From Apostichopus japonicus (lineage: Eukaryota; Echinodermata; Holothuroidea; Aspidochirotida; Stichopodidae), in contig NC_092573.1 in NCBI RefSeq assembly GCF_037975245.1, positions 2,788,501-2,852,500 of the forward strand: a stretch of 64,000 nucleotides of DNA, given 5' to 3'. A program made the translations under genes and the position numbers. A model generated the notes under the pieces. It saw nothing but the letters and a program-made list of their open reading frames with translations. It ran no database searches and was not told the origin of the DNA. Positions 50,423 through 60,410 of this stretch are shown here, piece after piece (position 1 is the stretch's first letter; the number at the start of each line of letters is the position of its first letter).

Positions 50423-53400
50423 TACATACATACATACATACATACATACATACATACATACATACATACATACATACATACATACATACATACATACATA
50501 CATACATACATACATACATACATACATACATACATACATACATACATACATACATACATACATACATACAAACAACAACACTAAGAGATAACGAAGCAAC
50601 TCACAAAAGCATTGTGGTACTTGATCCCACGTCCCATTCCCGAGACAAACGATTAGAGATGAAGCACCAGCCTCCATCGAATAACCGATATCACAAGTAA
50701 CCTGTCCTGCATCTTCTTCTCTGAAGGTACCGTTGACAGGGTTTAGTTGTCCATTATCTATATCTGGAGCCACGCAGACAGCTGAGAGATTGATAAAGAA
50801 TTATTACAAATTAAAGACAGTTAGTTGCCTAAAACACATGTTATTCTTGCAATATTCAAGAAACGTATGTAGTTGATCTTGACTAAACATATGTGTTCAA
50901 ACAAATATAGATTGTACATTCATGTGTTAAAACATTTGGTTTCGTGGTGAAACAAAGTAAATGAAACGTGTGCAGTTGATCTTGACTAAACATATGTTAC
51001 ATAAACCAACATAGATTGCACATTCATGTGTTAAAACATTTGGTCTCGTGCAACAAAGTAACTGAATGAAACGTGTATAGTTGATCCTGACCAAACATAA
51101 AATCAACATAGATTGTACATTCATGTGTTAAAATATTTGGTTTCGTGCAACAAAGTAAAAGAAGTCAGTACCGTTAGATGAATGCATCATATCAATACAT
51201 TGACAGTAGATATTGCATAATTTTTCGAAACATCTATGTAACCCGCAAAACAAACAAATCTACAACGACAACGAAATAACTTACAAACACAAATTGGCAC
51301 CGTAGCTGGCGTCCATGTATCCTGAGAGTCACATGTAGCTGTTGATAGTCCGATAAGATCAGCTCCGTCCGCGCAGGAGAACGTTACGGCCTCTCTTGCG
51401 TCATATATGCTTTGTAATGGTTCCACCTTGACGTTCTCATCGACGGCTGGTGGCTGACATGTGAAAACTAAACAAGACGGGAAAAATCACTTTCTCAAAG
51501 AAGTCGATTCAAATTTACATTATGACGACCAATATCGAGCCGTCTGATTTATTCAACATTATCATATTTATGTAAAAAGTAAAATTCTTTAGGACACTAA
51601 TAATGTATCTTCAGAAGGTAGTTCACACTGTGGGTTATCCATTTTACCGACCCCCGCCCCCCCCCCCCTCTCTCAAAATAAAATCCCCAAAGCACGGCAT
51701 TCAGAGCATGCGCAGTTGCTCCGATGGCATTCAACACTCGATTGAATACCAACATTTAATAATCTCGTAATGCGACACGTGTGCGACTAAATTCGGTGTG
51801 TACACGTTATAATGTATGTATTGTATGTATTTTAGATCCTCCTGCAAGCAGGAATTCGCGAAGAAGCCATCATTGGCTTATCATAGCCGCAAGCTGACCG
51901 AAGTCAGTCTAATAATCAACGCAATTATAATCATATTAAATAATTCCAATATATATTTCCATTATCTATATCAGCATATAAATACCAACATACATAAATA
52001 TTGCATAAACCCTCGTATAAGTTAGGTCATCATTTCGATGTACCCATGACAATATATGTCTTGCCATCATTATCCAATTGTACTGGCTATGGAACACCCA
52101 TGCACGTTATGAAAGAGGTGTTGTGTTTACAGAGATGACTCGCATAGGAAGTGGAGGGCATGAATAGGTTTATAATTAGTCAAGTCATTCTCTCAATAAG
52201 CTGCTTAAAGTGAGAATATTGACATTACAAGAAACGTGTTTACCTTTGTTTGTATTTAGATGTCGTGTAAGTGATAATCGCAATATATCAATGCATATAA
52301 ATAAACTTGTCCTCAATCAACCAATACATTTAAATTAACGAGTCACAGTATGTTAATGACTCTATCAATTCCATGATTTGATAAATTGCCGAACTTTGCA
52401 TACAATTTTTGTGTCTGATTGATTGATTGATTAATCAATATGTTAGTAATATTTTAAAAAGACATGTCCCATTCCCGTTTATCGTTTCCTTTAATCTTAC
52501 AACATGCAAGTTAAACGTACGAGAAAAGGCCTCCAACACTGCCACGGTACGACTTTCTTGAAGATTTTAGCCAAAATAGTTATCGAACAGCCCTCGTGAT
52601 CTGGCCGAAACATTCTATCGTAACAAATTTCTTCCAAAATTATTGAAATATCAATTTATGATTAAATTTAATTAAAATATATAAAAACAAAAGAGTACGA
52701 TCAGAAATCTGGCTGGTAAAATATGAATTAATTTTGATAATTCTGATCTATATATTAATCATACCTTCACAAGTTGGCGCCGGTAGACCCCAGTTACCAT
52801 TGGCGCAGAGGTTGTAAGGAGGTCCTCCCAGGTCACCCGTACATACATAGTCAATGCGTTCCCCACTAGCGTAACATGTCTGGACAGGTGTATAGCTGGT
52901 GTTGGAATTCAACGGAGGCCTTCCACAATCTTATAGATAAATATGATAATCGACGTGTGTAATGTGATATCAATCCTACGGTTCCAACAGGAGAACAGGA
53001 TGCACCACACCCTCTGTACCCCCTCTTCCAGCCCTCTCACTCTCTACTCCTCTCAAATACCTATCCTCCCTGTCCCTTGGTGTGCCATTGAAATAAAGTT
53101 CAGATCAAACTATATATCAAGTGTGTAAAAGTAAGAGGGCCTGACGTTTCGATCCTAGCAGGATCTTCTTCTTCATTCAGCCTCTAAAGAAGATCCTGTT
53201 AGGATCGAAACGTCAGGCCCTCTTACTTTTACACACTCTCTAACACAGGCGCTTTAGTGGATAAGCAGTTTGCTAACAGTTTTGTTTTATTTGATTTTCA
53301 ATCTATATCAACAACGGAAACTTGTTTGAGAAAGGATAAAATTTGCAATGAAAAAGGAGGAAATATATAGTTTTTGTTACAACGGGATCTGAACAAGAGA

Positions 53401-54824
53401 TCTAGGGATTACAAGAGTGCCAGCCAGAAGCCAAAGTACTTTGCATACCGTGTTACAAGGAAGCACACTCCTTTTCGGCATTATTTGTCTATGTCTGTCG
53501 ACGGAATATCCAGTTTATTCCAACAGAGGACAGTTTTGAATATTTCTTGCTTATCTAATTCATTGAGTTCTTTTTACAATATATCCGTCAGGTAATGCTT
53601 GACCATGGAGAGAATTGTTACCCTACACTATTCAAAGATTAATAAAATAACGTTACCGGTTGGAGAACATGTTTGGGCTGTCACAAAGGCTGCAAGAATA
53701 TGGAGAGAATTTTGTTATTCGAAATTTTGACAAACCAAAGGGAAATAAATAGAAGAATAAGAAAAAGGAGAGGAAGATTGAATAAGATACGAGATAAGAG
53801 GAAAGAAAAGAGGCATATGAAGTATACGTTTCTACATCTAAAGTACATTTCAATTCATTCCTCAGGTTATGCCTATACAGTAGCAGGAAGGCAATGGGGG
53901 GGGGGGGGGGGGGTCGTTCGTTGGACGTAAAATAGTCTTAAATTCCAATGTCGAACCTGAAGGCAACTGTCATGTAGGAAGCAGGAGGGCAAAACTGAGA
54001 CTCCGATGGGTGTATTGAGGCATACTTAGGTATATAATTAGCTATAAATATAAAGTTATGCTAATAAATACTATGTGTGTGTGTGATAGATGAGTTGGTG
54101 TATACCCTTAGAAGTGGTCTCATTTTCGTCCGGCTAAATGTAAAAATCCCCCGACTCAACCATATCTCGGTAGCATTGCTCTCATTCTTGATGAAAGGAT
54201 GGGATGGGGGGGGGGGGGAGGAGGGTAGCATGGCCCCTGGATTTCCCTATTGGGCACGTCACTGCCCGGATCCACTATAGTTATTCACTCTAGTACATTG
54301 TTGGTATATTCGAATGTTTCGAAATCTCTCTCAAGTTGTTGTCATTGCGATATGTAAATTAAACCAAACAATAATATTTTTAAGGTCATACTAGTCGATA
54401 GCGAGAAAGATGTGACACCGTATAGACGCAACTGTTTTAACACGTTGGTATACTTCTGAGTGTAAGGATTTTGACCATTAACTAAAAAGAAAATCATTTT
54501 CCACATTTAATCAAGAATACATGATATCTGAAGTTACTTGAAGCCCAAATGCTTTGAAAAAATAAAACCTATATACTCTTAGCAAGGTTCAGAGAGATGT
54601 TATTAAATCCTTGCTAAGGGTTTATAAGCAGACAGAAATTACGATTAAAATAAACTGCTTTTCGGTGGAGGTCTAGACTTCCTAGCTATCATTTTAATTG
54701 TTATGTTAACTACCGTATATTGGATTTAAAAAACAAAGTTGTTATATTAAAACTTACCACCGGAGGTACATAATATGACGTAAATTCTAAATAAATTAAT
54801 AATATTCCTTCTTGAGTTATCCAT
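33004..54824 (-). CDS. Sushi(x22)-ZP domain type I transmembrane protein, 29 exons, 1,671 aa
   Basis: Exons in transcript order: 54824-54758, 53689-53657, 52929-52765, 51467-51285, 50781-50605, 50233-50045, 49842-49675, 49291-49112, 47964-47794, 47579-47403, 47109-46924, 46258-46091, 45463-45287, 44993-44808, 44121-43954, 43358-43182, 42887-42702, 42029-41862, 41294-41112, 40815-40645, 40114-39938, 39024-38842, 38484-38302, 37326-37156, 36047-35854, 35589-35183, 34328-34220, 33828-33669, 33155-33004. All introns are GT-AG and the 5,016 nt stay in one frame. Order: signal peptide, 22 SCR/CCP modules, 10-Cys ZP domain (about 1332-1592), RKKR cleavage site (1595-1598), membrane helix (about 1631-1654), 17-residue tail. 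ZP domains polymerise or mediate extracellular association after cleavage; SCRs bind proteins, as in complement regulators. The gene is probably a cell-surface or matrix-forming recognition protein. The weakest junction is the GTACCT donor after 38842. Confidence 0.9.
33669..36047 (-). other. ZP domain and furin-like site (exons 25-28)
   Basis: Exon 25 begins VSLHC and ends DQCGTTQE (ZP-N, Cys 1-3). Exon 26 carries Cys 4 in IEAECVF, the NGRYNFSF strand, and ends at SRCWATPTEDV...LIVDG. Exon 27 begins with the Cys of DGC. Exon 28 holds VYIHCNARIC, WAC and PSC, then the basic site RKKR. Ten cysteines in total fit the 10-Cys ZP class. A Pro-rich insertion (RPPPPPSSP) encoded by a GGT-type trinucleotide repeat (plus strand about 35492-35516) sits just before Cys 4. 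Confidence 0.9.
34606..34672 (-). mobile_element. SINE tRNA-like head with an A-tail, intronic
   Basis: On the minus strand this reads TGGAGTGTTAGCTCAGTGG...TTCGAGTCACTCC and is followed at once by about twelve A. It matches the first 67 nt of the SINE at 10721 closely but lacks its body. It lies in the intron between SCR-ZP exons 26 and 27. A head-only retrocopy ending in poly-A is unusual for this family. Confidence 0.7.
37156..39024 (-). other. SCR modules 20-22 (exons 22-24)
   Basis: SCR20 (39024-38842) begins VCQTPVVDNG and has NGTWNRVPTC. SCR21 (38484-38302) begins ICELPAIPRSN, has the W-less ending LDPTTVVPQACY. SCR22 (37326-37156) has NGPSTTTC and GRWVPFRSPTC. All are phase 1-1 with four Cys. 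They repeat the a-b-c order of module types seen across the gene. The intron between exons 21 and 22 (39025-39937) holds a 15-bp CCACCATGGGAGACC duplication near 39690-39720; an AATA microsatellite lies at 37419-37448. Confidence 0.85.
39938..41294 (-). other. SCR modules 17-19 (exons 19-21)
   Basis: SCR17 (41294-41112) is b-type: FCSIPPVRNSN, W-less, ending LPDACY. SCR18 (40815-40645) is c-type: DCPLRLIGPPNG, EGPPTTTC, GRWIPSQQPRC. SCR19 (40114-39938) is a-type: TCEVPNFTNG, NSTFTEGD, NGQWDQYPAC. No a-type exon lies directly upstream of SCR17, so one module may have been lost. Confidence 0.85.
41862..43358 (-). other. SCR cassette copy 1: SCR14-16 (exons 16-18)
   Basis: SCR14 (43358-43182, 177 nt, a-type, ICSAPEITYGDLS), SCR15 (42887-42702, 186 nt, b-type, CTIPPVENSNVEMG) and SCR16 (42029-41862, 168 nt, c-type, NCPPRSPPSNG). 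The same three exon lengths recur in the next two cassettes. This copy is the most diverged: its b exon begins GD instead of EK, and its a module has PIIT for PTIT. Confidence 0.9.
43670..43716 (-). pseudogene. Truncated SCR exon remnant (joint of cassettes 1 and 2)
   Basis: Only the 3' end of an a-type SCR exon survives (CQSNGTCKKIPRCV and an intact GTAAGA donor). Its 5' half and acceptor are missing, and the Trp codon has become Cys. The sequence breaks at AAATACCGCC and continues as ordinary intron. The intact counterpart is SCR7 (47964-47794). Confidence 0.75.
43954..45463 (-). other. SCR cassette copy 2: SCR11-13 (exons 13-15)
   Basis: SCR11 (45463-45287), SCR12 (44993-44808) and SCR13 (44121-43954) have lengths 177, 186 and 168 nt, as in the other copies. 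SCR11 and SCR12 and the intron between them are almost identical to those in copy 3. SCR13 has GYVLNG where copies 1 and 3 have GYALDG. Confidence 0.9.
45800..45842 (-). pseudogene. Truncated SCR exon remnant (joint of cassettes 2 and 3)
   Basis: This is the 3' end of an a-type exon (SNGTWTKIPRCV) with an intact donor but no acceptor or first half. It breaks at the same place, before AAATACCGCC, as the remnant at 43670-43716. Confidence 0.75.
46091..47964 (-). other. SCR7 plus cassette copy 3: SCR8-10 (exons 9-12)
   Basis: SCR7 (47964-47794, 171 nt) is the intact parent of the two remnants: LCSAPVIENGQL, DGTWTNISRC. SCR8 (47579-47403), SCR9 (47109-46924) and SCR10 (46258-46091) match the other cassettes. 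SCR10 has an extra unpaired cysteine: the codon for Gly in LHGQT is changed to Cys (LHCQT). Confidence 0.9.
48399..48470 (+). mobile_element. tRNA-like sequence, probably a second SINE family
   Basis: GGATAGCTCAGGTGAAAGAGC resembles an A-box region (D-arm) and GGTTTGAATC near 48452-48462 a B-box, about 45 nt apart. No cloverleaf with a paired acceptor stem is evident, and it lies in the intron between exons 8 and 9 of the SCR-ZP gene. It differs from the 10721 SINE. Confidence 0.5.
48900..49113 (-). repeat. 32-bp minisatellite that copies a 5' splice site
   Basis: About 6.5 tandem units of 32 bp lie directly downstream of SCR6 in the transcript. On the minus strand each unit reads TGTGTAG|GTAGGTAAAATAC followed by a spacer, which is the last seven coding bases of the SCR6 exon plus its donor. 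Some units carry point changes (for example GTAGATAGG). Confidence 0.85.
49112..49842 (-). other. SCR modules 5-6 (exons 7-8)
   Basis: SCR5 (49842-49675, 168 nt) is c-type: DCTKRLAPENG, DGPTSMTC, GAWNPDESPVC. SCR6 (49291-49112, 180 nt) is a-type: VCSPLPLVPNG, NGTLTEGA, DGSWDESPTC. SCR5 donates with GTTAGT; SCR6 donates into the minisatellite. Confidence 0.85.
50384..50571. repeat. (ACAT)n microsatellite in intron 5
   Basis: About 185 nt of almost pure ACAT/TATG repeat, with a short CA interruption near 50409-50421. On the minus strand it starts about 33 nt after the SCR3 donor. The long Met-Tyr-Val-Cys frames across it are artefacts. Confidence 0.95.
50862..51165. repeat. Tandem repeat, about 3 units of 102-106 bp
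   Basis: GTTGATCTTGACTAAACATA-like segments at about 50872, 50974 and 51080 head three units that also share TTCATGTGTTAAAAC and TTTGGTTTCGTG. The array is in the intron between SCR2 and SCR3. Confidence 0.8.
51833..51910 (-). mobile_element. SINE body fragment
   Basis: This is the reverse complement of the body of the SINE at 10721-10975 (GACTTCGGTCAG..., GATAAGCCAATGA, CTTGCAGGAGGATCTAA). The tRNA-like head is absent. It lies in the intron between SCR1 and SCR2. Confidence 0.75.
53121..53236. mobile_element. Foldback element with 50-bp arms
   Basis: The arms at 53121-53170 and 53187-53236 are reverse complements at 49 of 50 positions, around a 16-nt loop. The arms contain GGGCCTGACGTTTCGATCC. 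The following tail (53237-53300) and one arm recur near 10167-10450, so this is a dispersed repeat. It sits in an intron between exons 2 and 3 of the SCR-ZP gene. Confidence 0.85.
53657..54824 (-). other. Signal peptide exons (exons 1-2)
   Basis: Exon 1 (54824-54758) encodes MDNSRRNIINLFRIYVILC and TSG; exon 2 (53689-53657, only 33 nt) continues AFVTAQTCSPT. Together they form a basic n-region, a hydrophobic core and a V-T-A/Q cleavage site (-3 Val, -1 Ala). Phases (1, then 1) join correctly to SCR1. Confidence 0.8.
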
Positions 54825-54900
54825 TGATACTTTCTGACTCTCTCTCTGCTATCTTCTCTCTGCTATCGTCTCTGTGAGAGGCAGTCTCATCTTTCAGTTG

Positions 54901-54930
54901 TTTTTATCTCATTATCACATCTTACGTCAC
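54901..54930 (-). promoter_or_regulatory. Candidate promoter of the SCR-ZP gene: CRE-like and TATA-like motifs
   Basis: On the minus strand GTGACGTAAG (54930-54921; CRE/ATF-like) precedes GATAAAAA (TATA-like, 54908-54901), about 80 nt before the ATG at 54824. The spacing would suit a 5' UTR of about 50 nt. No transcript start is known, so this rests on motifs alone. Confidence 0.35.
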
Positions 54931-54959
54931 AAAAGATGTTTATTTGTTGTCAATATTTA

Positions 54960-56262
54960 TCATCCTAGGATGGGTCTGGTATATGTATGAACTTTTTAAT
55001 CTTCAAAACAAATCTAACTACATCTCGTGTATAAGCTGTGACTATGTGTTTATAGGTGTGATTGTATTGGCAAACGGGATGTAATTGACATTTCAAAAGG
55101 AATCAGAAAAGCATCAAATTTCCCCTCAAACTTTATTAAGCCTGATTAACTTCAGATTTGCTCTAGTCTTTGATGCCAGCTTGGGCTGTGGTGTTTCTGT
55201 GAATGATGACATCATAGGTCAAAGGTCACTGTTCAAATGCCATTCATAATACAATATTTTCCTTTGGCTCTATAGACATGCCAATAAAAAACAATGGCAC
55301 AACGTGTCATATAAACCCATGTAGGAAATAATGACGTTCAAAGATAATAGCGTATGAAATAACGTCAATGCCAAGGTCACTGAGGTCATTGTAGGTCAGA
55401 GGTTAAAACTAGTGTCAAGCATGTTGGGTGTATGATGATGCGCCTCCGGAGTGATGACATCACTGCAGTTATATAACCAAAATCTTTAGAATGAACTCTC
55501 ACAGCTCCGTGAATCGTCTACTTTTTACGACCTTGCTATTTCAAATAACTGACATTTTGCGATAAAACACTTAACTAAATTAAAGAGTTTGTGTGAAACT
55601 GAAACTTTGTTGAAACTCGCTCATTCTAATTAACAAATAAAGAGGGATTTATTAATCACTCATTCCAGTTCCTAAGTTTGTCTGCACCCACAAATTGAAT
55701 GCATCGTCTCATTTCATTTACAAACCTTGGGCTATCCATAATTTAATCATTCTCTTTGATGCGAGTTTGGTAGACAAAAGTGAAAAAAACTATGCTCTTT
55801 GCACTTGGTCGTCAAATTCGTTTTTTTTACGGGGATAGAAAGGGGCGGGCGGGTTCAGAATGGTGTGACCAGAATGTAGAACAAGTAAAACTCTGCATTC
55901 TTTTTTGATATATTTACAAAGATAAGTGTCCACTATCACGAGTCACTCATTTAATAACAGTTTTGGTAAGTCTTTATCCGATTGCGAAGACTAGTATATA
56001 CGAGTATTTCATTACTAATGTGTTTGTAACACATATATCAGCACCGATATCTACAAAAGAATAACACGGAACATTATTTATCTCTACATTGCAATAATTA
56101 TATCTGCGTGTTCAGAATATCCCAAGTACATTCGGGCACTGATTGGTTTCATTAAGAATGTTGCCTAAAGATCCAGTACTCGTCCCCGCAGTGCTGTATC
56201 TCTCTTAGGAAGTGTAAGTGTACATATATCTTTCCCAACCAAGACCACGCCCACTATCACTA
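54960..56262. other. Spacer without recognised genes
   Basis: The sequence is AT-rich with no domain-bearing frames. Short GGTCAAAGGTCA-like and AAGGTCACTGAGGTCA segments (about 55214-55400) are the only notable motifs; they resemble nuclear-receptor half-site pairs but may be chance. Confidence 0.35.
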
Positions 56263-56718
56263 TATGGCTTAATTATTCATACTACGTGGACAACGAAGGA
56301 TCTTGATCGCAACATTGACACTTTTCAAAGGAGACTATTTCGTAATATTCTCAACATTAGATGGACCAATAACAATTGGTTATCAAATGATGAGCTCTAC
56401 AACGAAACCAACCAAACACCTTGGTCATCCATAGTCGCACATAGAAGATTGAGATTTTTCGGTCATGTTGCAAGACTCCAGGGGGACGCTCCAGCAAAGG
56501 TTGCTTTAAGAGAAGTATTGAGACATACTGTTAAACCAGTAGGAAGGCCCGTGACTACCTTGCTTGGAAAAATAAAGTCGCAATTTAAGGACGTTAACAT
56601 TAACAATTTCGAGGAAGCAATAAACCTTGCGCAAGATCGTGATACGTGGCGGAGGTTAATCACTGAACAATATCGTGCAAAATGTCCCAACTTCCCGCAT
56701 TGCCAACACACAGGTTAA
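56263..56718 (+). mobile_element. Non-LTR retrotransposon RT C-terminal fragment
   Basis: The open frame ends at 56718. It carries the region just after the polymerase core found in many invertebrate LINEs: FQRRLFRNILNIRW, then ELYNET, SSIVAHRRLRFFGHVARLQG and RPVTTLLGKI, ending with DRDTWRRLI. The catalytic palm and endonuclease are missing. It differs from the 11.0-kb LINE. Truncated copy, not a host gene. Confidence 0.85.
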
Positions 56719-57869
56719 TTGGTTAATTATTACTAGTAGCCATTATTGAGGGACGACATGACTAAACATACAGAGCTGACACTTTACCTTATCTGGTTTC
56801 TGGTGACATGTTTTCTGGTTGTTTGATGGGAATTGAATTCAGCTCCTCTAGGACACTCTTTTTGCAGCTGGGTGGGTGTCTTATCTATGCGTGTAGATAC
56901 ATTTCAGTGATCGACCTTCTCGCTAAACTGTTCATAGGACCACTTACTACGTCCTATGGAGTGCTTGATAATGTTATCCAGGGTTAAAATATTTTAAGCC
57001 ACACTTTCAGGTAATTCGTCACTGATTTTGGGCGTAACTGAAAATCGCCACACGTAGTAGAGTCAGTGTCCATATAAGCGCGTGTGAATGAGGTTTGAAC
57101 GGACTCAATTATTTATTCTGGTTTGTTGCTAAAGTTCTCTAAAGATCTGGTTTTAGATGCGAGCTAATACGTCATAACGTATAGCTGGTAGTTTTAACCT
57201 TTACACTTTCTCCGGAAGTCTTCCACAACATGTATTGGTGCTGGTTTTAACATCTTCGTGAATATATACGTGTATTCTCGGTGATCCTTATCAGGAAACA
57301 CTCTTGTCAGCACCTCCACCATACAGTATGTTACGTGAACCCCGGGGATATACGTGAAGTATACACGAAAATAAGCGAAGTAGAACTATAGAACTGAGGG
57401 TGATTCTCCGTTTATTGCATTCCGTATTGTGCCCGCTTCCAATCACCGCCTTTCCCTCTCTGCCCTCTTTTCTCACCATTTAAACACCACATACAAAGCA
57501 GATACAAAAGAGATATTTAAAGCATGCATATATAGATACAAAGGCAAGCAGACATAATAACAAGAGCTATACATACCATGGATGCATGGCTGTATAGATA
57601 CAGCCTGTATAACAATATAACATGCAACGTTAAAACACTGCCAATTTATTTGCGTTTACTTTACTATACGACTAGCCCAATAAACTTTATTAGACAATTT
57701 CAATCCAAAGAATGAATTAATGAGTAATTTCAAAATTGTCATTTTTTTTTAATGTGATTAATATTAAGATTGGAAGTAAACGGGGACAAAATGTTTAATA
57801 TTGAAAAGTTTTCACAAAATTGGATGGGATTTACAACCCAAAGCAAAAAAAAAGAATAATAAAAAGAGG

Positions 57870-58192
57870 AGTATAATGGAGCACAAAAGAAGAACAAAAA
57901 ACCCCACCAAACATTTAAATTCTAAGCAGTAAACCTATAGTATATCACGATATTCAGATACAGATGCAGATATTTGAATGTTCAGATATTGAAATATCTG
58001 AGAAGTTTACTTTGGAAAAGGAATTTCACCCCATCAGATACAGCCTGAGCGCGAAAACTAAACAATTTGATCCGATCTCAACTCCATCCGCATTCATCGA
58101 GAGTGTAACCGTACGATCATAACGGTGTTACGTCACGTGAGATATCACGAGTCCCAAAGAAAGGTTATCGAACGGTAATATAAAATGAACCA
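57870..58192 (+). repeat. Direct repeat copy A flanking the KCTD gene
   Basis: About 320 nt are closely matched by 63685-64000 at an offset of about 5,810-5,816 nt. The best conserved part (about 58095-58190) includes GTTACGTCACGTGAGATATC, which holds a CRE-like TTACGTCA overlapping the E-box CACGTG. The 56719-57869 stretch before it shows no gene. Confidence 0.8.
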
Positions 58193-58199
58193 GTGATTG

Positions 58200-60410
58200 G
58201 TGCAGATGTTAGTGTACTGTGCATATCGAAAAAGAACAAATACTAAACAATATCTTATCCAGAAACTATATTTTTTAAGTAAGTACCGTAACTACTTTGC
58301 TGAGAACGCTATACTGTACACAAGGCTATAACTAAATTCATAAGCACGCATAAAGCATACAGCAATAACCGAGATACATCGCAGAAATAATATGCAAATC
58401 ATACTATTAATATTCTTCATTGAGCCAAGTACTGTAGTGTGTTACGTATCTCACGTATCTGAGCAACACAAATCCCAATTATTCACATCTCCTCACTGGG
58501 ATATATCCATAGAAAATATTATTTCTTTGTGAAGGATATATCGAAGGAATTACATTCATCTATGAATGTATACCTATAGGCTATCGGATAGATCCCTATA
58601 TATAATGATGCTTTAACTGTTATAATGAAGAGAGTTAATTCCAATGAATATGCAAATTATTAAAACCTTTTAACCCTTTGGTACATGAAGGATATGAGAA
58701 ACATGTCAGAAAAAAAGACAAAAGTTAATAAAGAAGAGTACAATGTAATATGGCTTTACGATTGGTTGCAAAGGAAAACAAAAATCGCTTTTAACCTATA
58801 TACAACTCCGTACCCCGCACCATATAGTAACCCATCCATCTAGATCCCTGTGGGATCAACGTAAACAATGTTGATCAAGGGTGTATAATTATTTCATTAA
58901 TTTGGTCCTGATCAAAACTAAATCTAACCATCACCTGACCACCTGGCCTTTAATTGTTTGTACATCCAGCAGGAAACAAAATATATATACCGCTCAGCCG
59001 AACCCAGAATGCGTTAAACGTTTGCTTCAACGTAACATCTGAATCAATCGTTTATTTGTACCCGAATTATAAACAAAAAATTAACTTCTCCTCCTCCCCC
59101 TCTGCCCCTGCTCCCCCCCCCCCCCACAAGACACCCAAACAATAATAAACCGTGTTTATACACTCAAGAAAAGATGCCTGTCACCATTGTCCTGTTCGTA
59201 TCCATCTTTCGGTCACGTTTTCCGTAATTCCAGTAGATGAAGAAATCTGTTTACAAAAAAAGAAAATATACAAAAAGAAATCAATGGTAATATCACCTGT
59301 CTCATGAATATGCAAGAATAATGCAAATCAGCTACTCCCACTATATCACATTGTACGGTAGCCTGTTATAGACATAGTTGTTAATATTCCATAGTACCTA
59401 CATACACATCAGTGACTTAATTGGTTTAGTGATCGCTGTCAATTTTTAGTTTATAATAAATAACAAAACACACACACACGCTATGAGTTATATACCCGAT
59501 GGAACTGGACAATTAACAGTTTATATCATGGGGATCGACGTTCTTGTCATGAATAAAGAAAGATTATACACACCAAGATCTCAAGTTCTTTTCATCTCTC
59601 AAGACTAGTTATAACGTGGCAAGTTCCAATGCCGCAAGAAGTACGGTATTGTATGATCATACAACATGTGATGCAGTATTTCTCGGGTTAGGGTTAACCC
59701 TAGAGGTTAACCCTAATCATTGGGGTTTTCCCGGTCCACAAGATACGTCATTCATTGGGCTGTATCATGCATGATGACATTGTTCGACATATTTAACAGT
59801 TTATTTGAGAAATACTGTCACATGAGGGGAGCGGGAGGGGCAGTCGAACAAGTCGTTACGCACCATCCAATCAAACAATGTTTCAAAACTACAACATATG
59901 ATCCACCCGAGAAGCCAGGTCTCGATAAATTGCGAAAATCATGTGATAGGTTATCCGTTGAACCAATCTAGAGAGCTGTCCGACACGTCAACGGTATGTC
60001 ATGTTTTGAAATGATGAGTGTAAGGAACATAGGGATTAAATGGGAAATCTATCAGCTGAACATATAATAGGTTTTGTCGTTTAACATTCTATTGATTTCA
60101 TCGTTCTTGATATCATGCAGTTAACTGATTACATGAAATGAGTCATATCTAGAGCATTTATACAAGTCAGTTCGAAAATGGGTGTTATCCATCAAATATG
60201 AGATTAATAGATTCAATGCCTACTGCGCATCGGGTTTAGCGTCGAAAGGTTAGCGAGGGATAAATAATGTTTTTAATCGTCTGTCCTATTTGATAAATTA
60301 GACGGATATTAATACGTACCTTTCACCTACGGATAGGCAACTGCTTAACGATATCTGTAAAAGTTCGATGCGAGGGGATCGCTCTTGAACCCAAGTACAT
60401 TCAGAAACTT
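58200..60410. other. Spacer downstream of the KCTD gene
   Basis: No gene is seen. A palindromic telomere-like segment (GGGTTAGGGTTAACCCTAGAGGTTAACCC) lies near 59688-59716 in two parts, and a poly-C run near 59112-59125. Probable 3' UTR of the KCTD gene lies just below 60411. Confidence 0.35.

Larger units (their letters stand above)
50045..52929 (-). other. SCR modules 1-4 (exons 3-6)
   Basis: SCR1 (52929-52765) begins DCGRPPLNSN and has five Cys; an additional Cys in exon 2 (QTC) could pair with the extra one. SCR2 (51467-51285) has TCQPPAVDEN and TWTPATVPIC. SCR3 (50781-50605) is a-type (VCVAPDIDNGQL, NGTWDQVPQC). SCR4 (50233-50045) is b-type and W-less (SCTIPEISNSN, EIPSMCH). All are phase 1-1. 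Confidence 0.85.

Noticed and set aside
50267-50584. Frames of HTYI or MYVC repeats on both strands
   Set aside because: They are translations of the (ACAT)n microsatellite. Only the part above 50605 on the minus strand is a real exon (SCR3).
59688-59716. Telomere or subtelomere
   Set aside because: Only a few TTAGGG/CCCTAA-like units are present in palindromic order, with genes on both sides. The same applies to positions 60-90.
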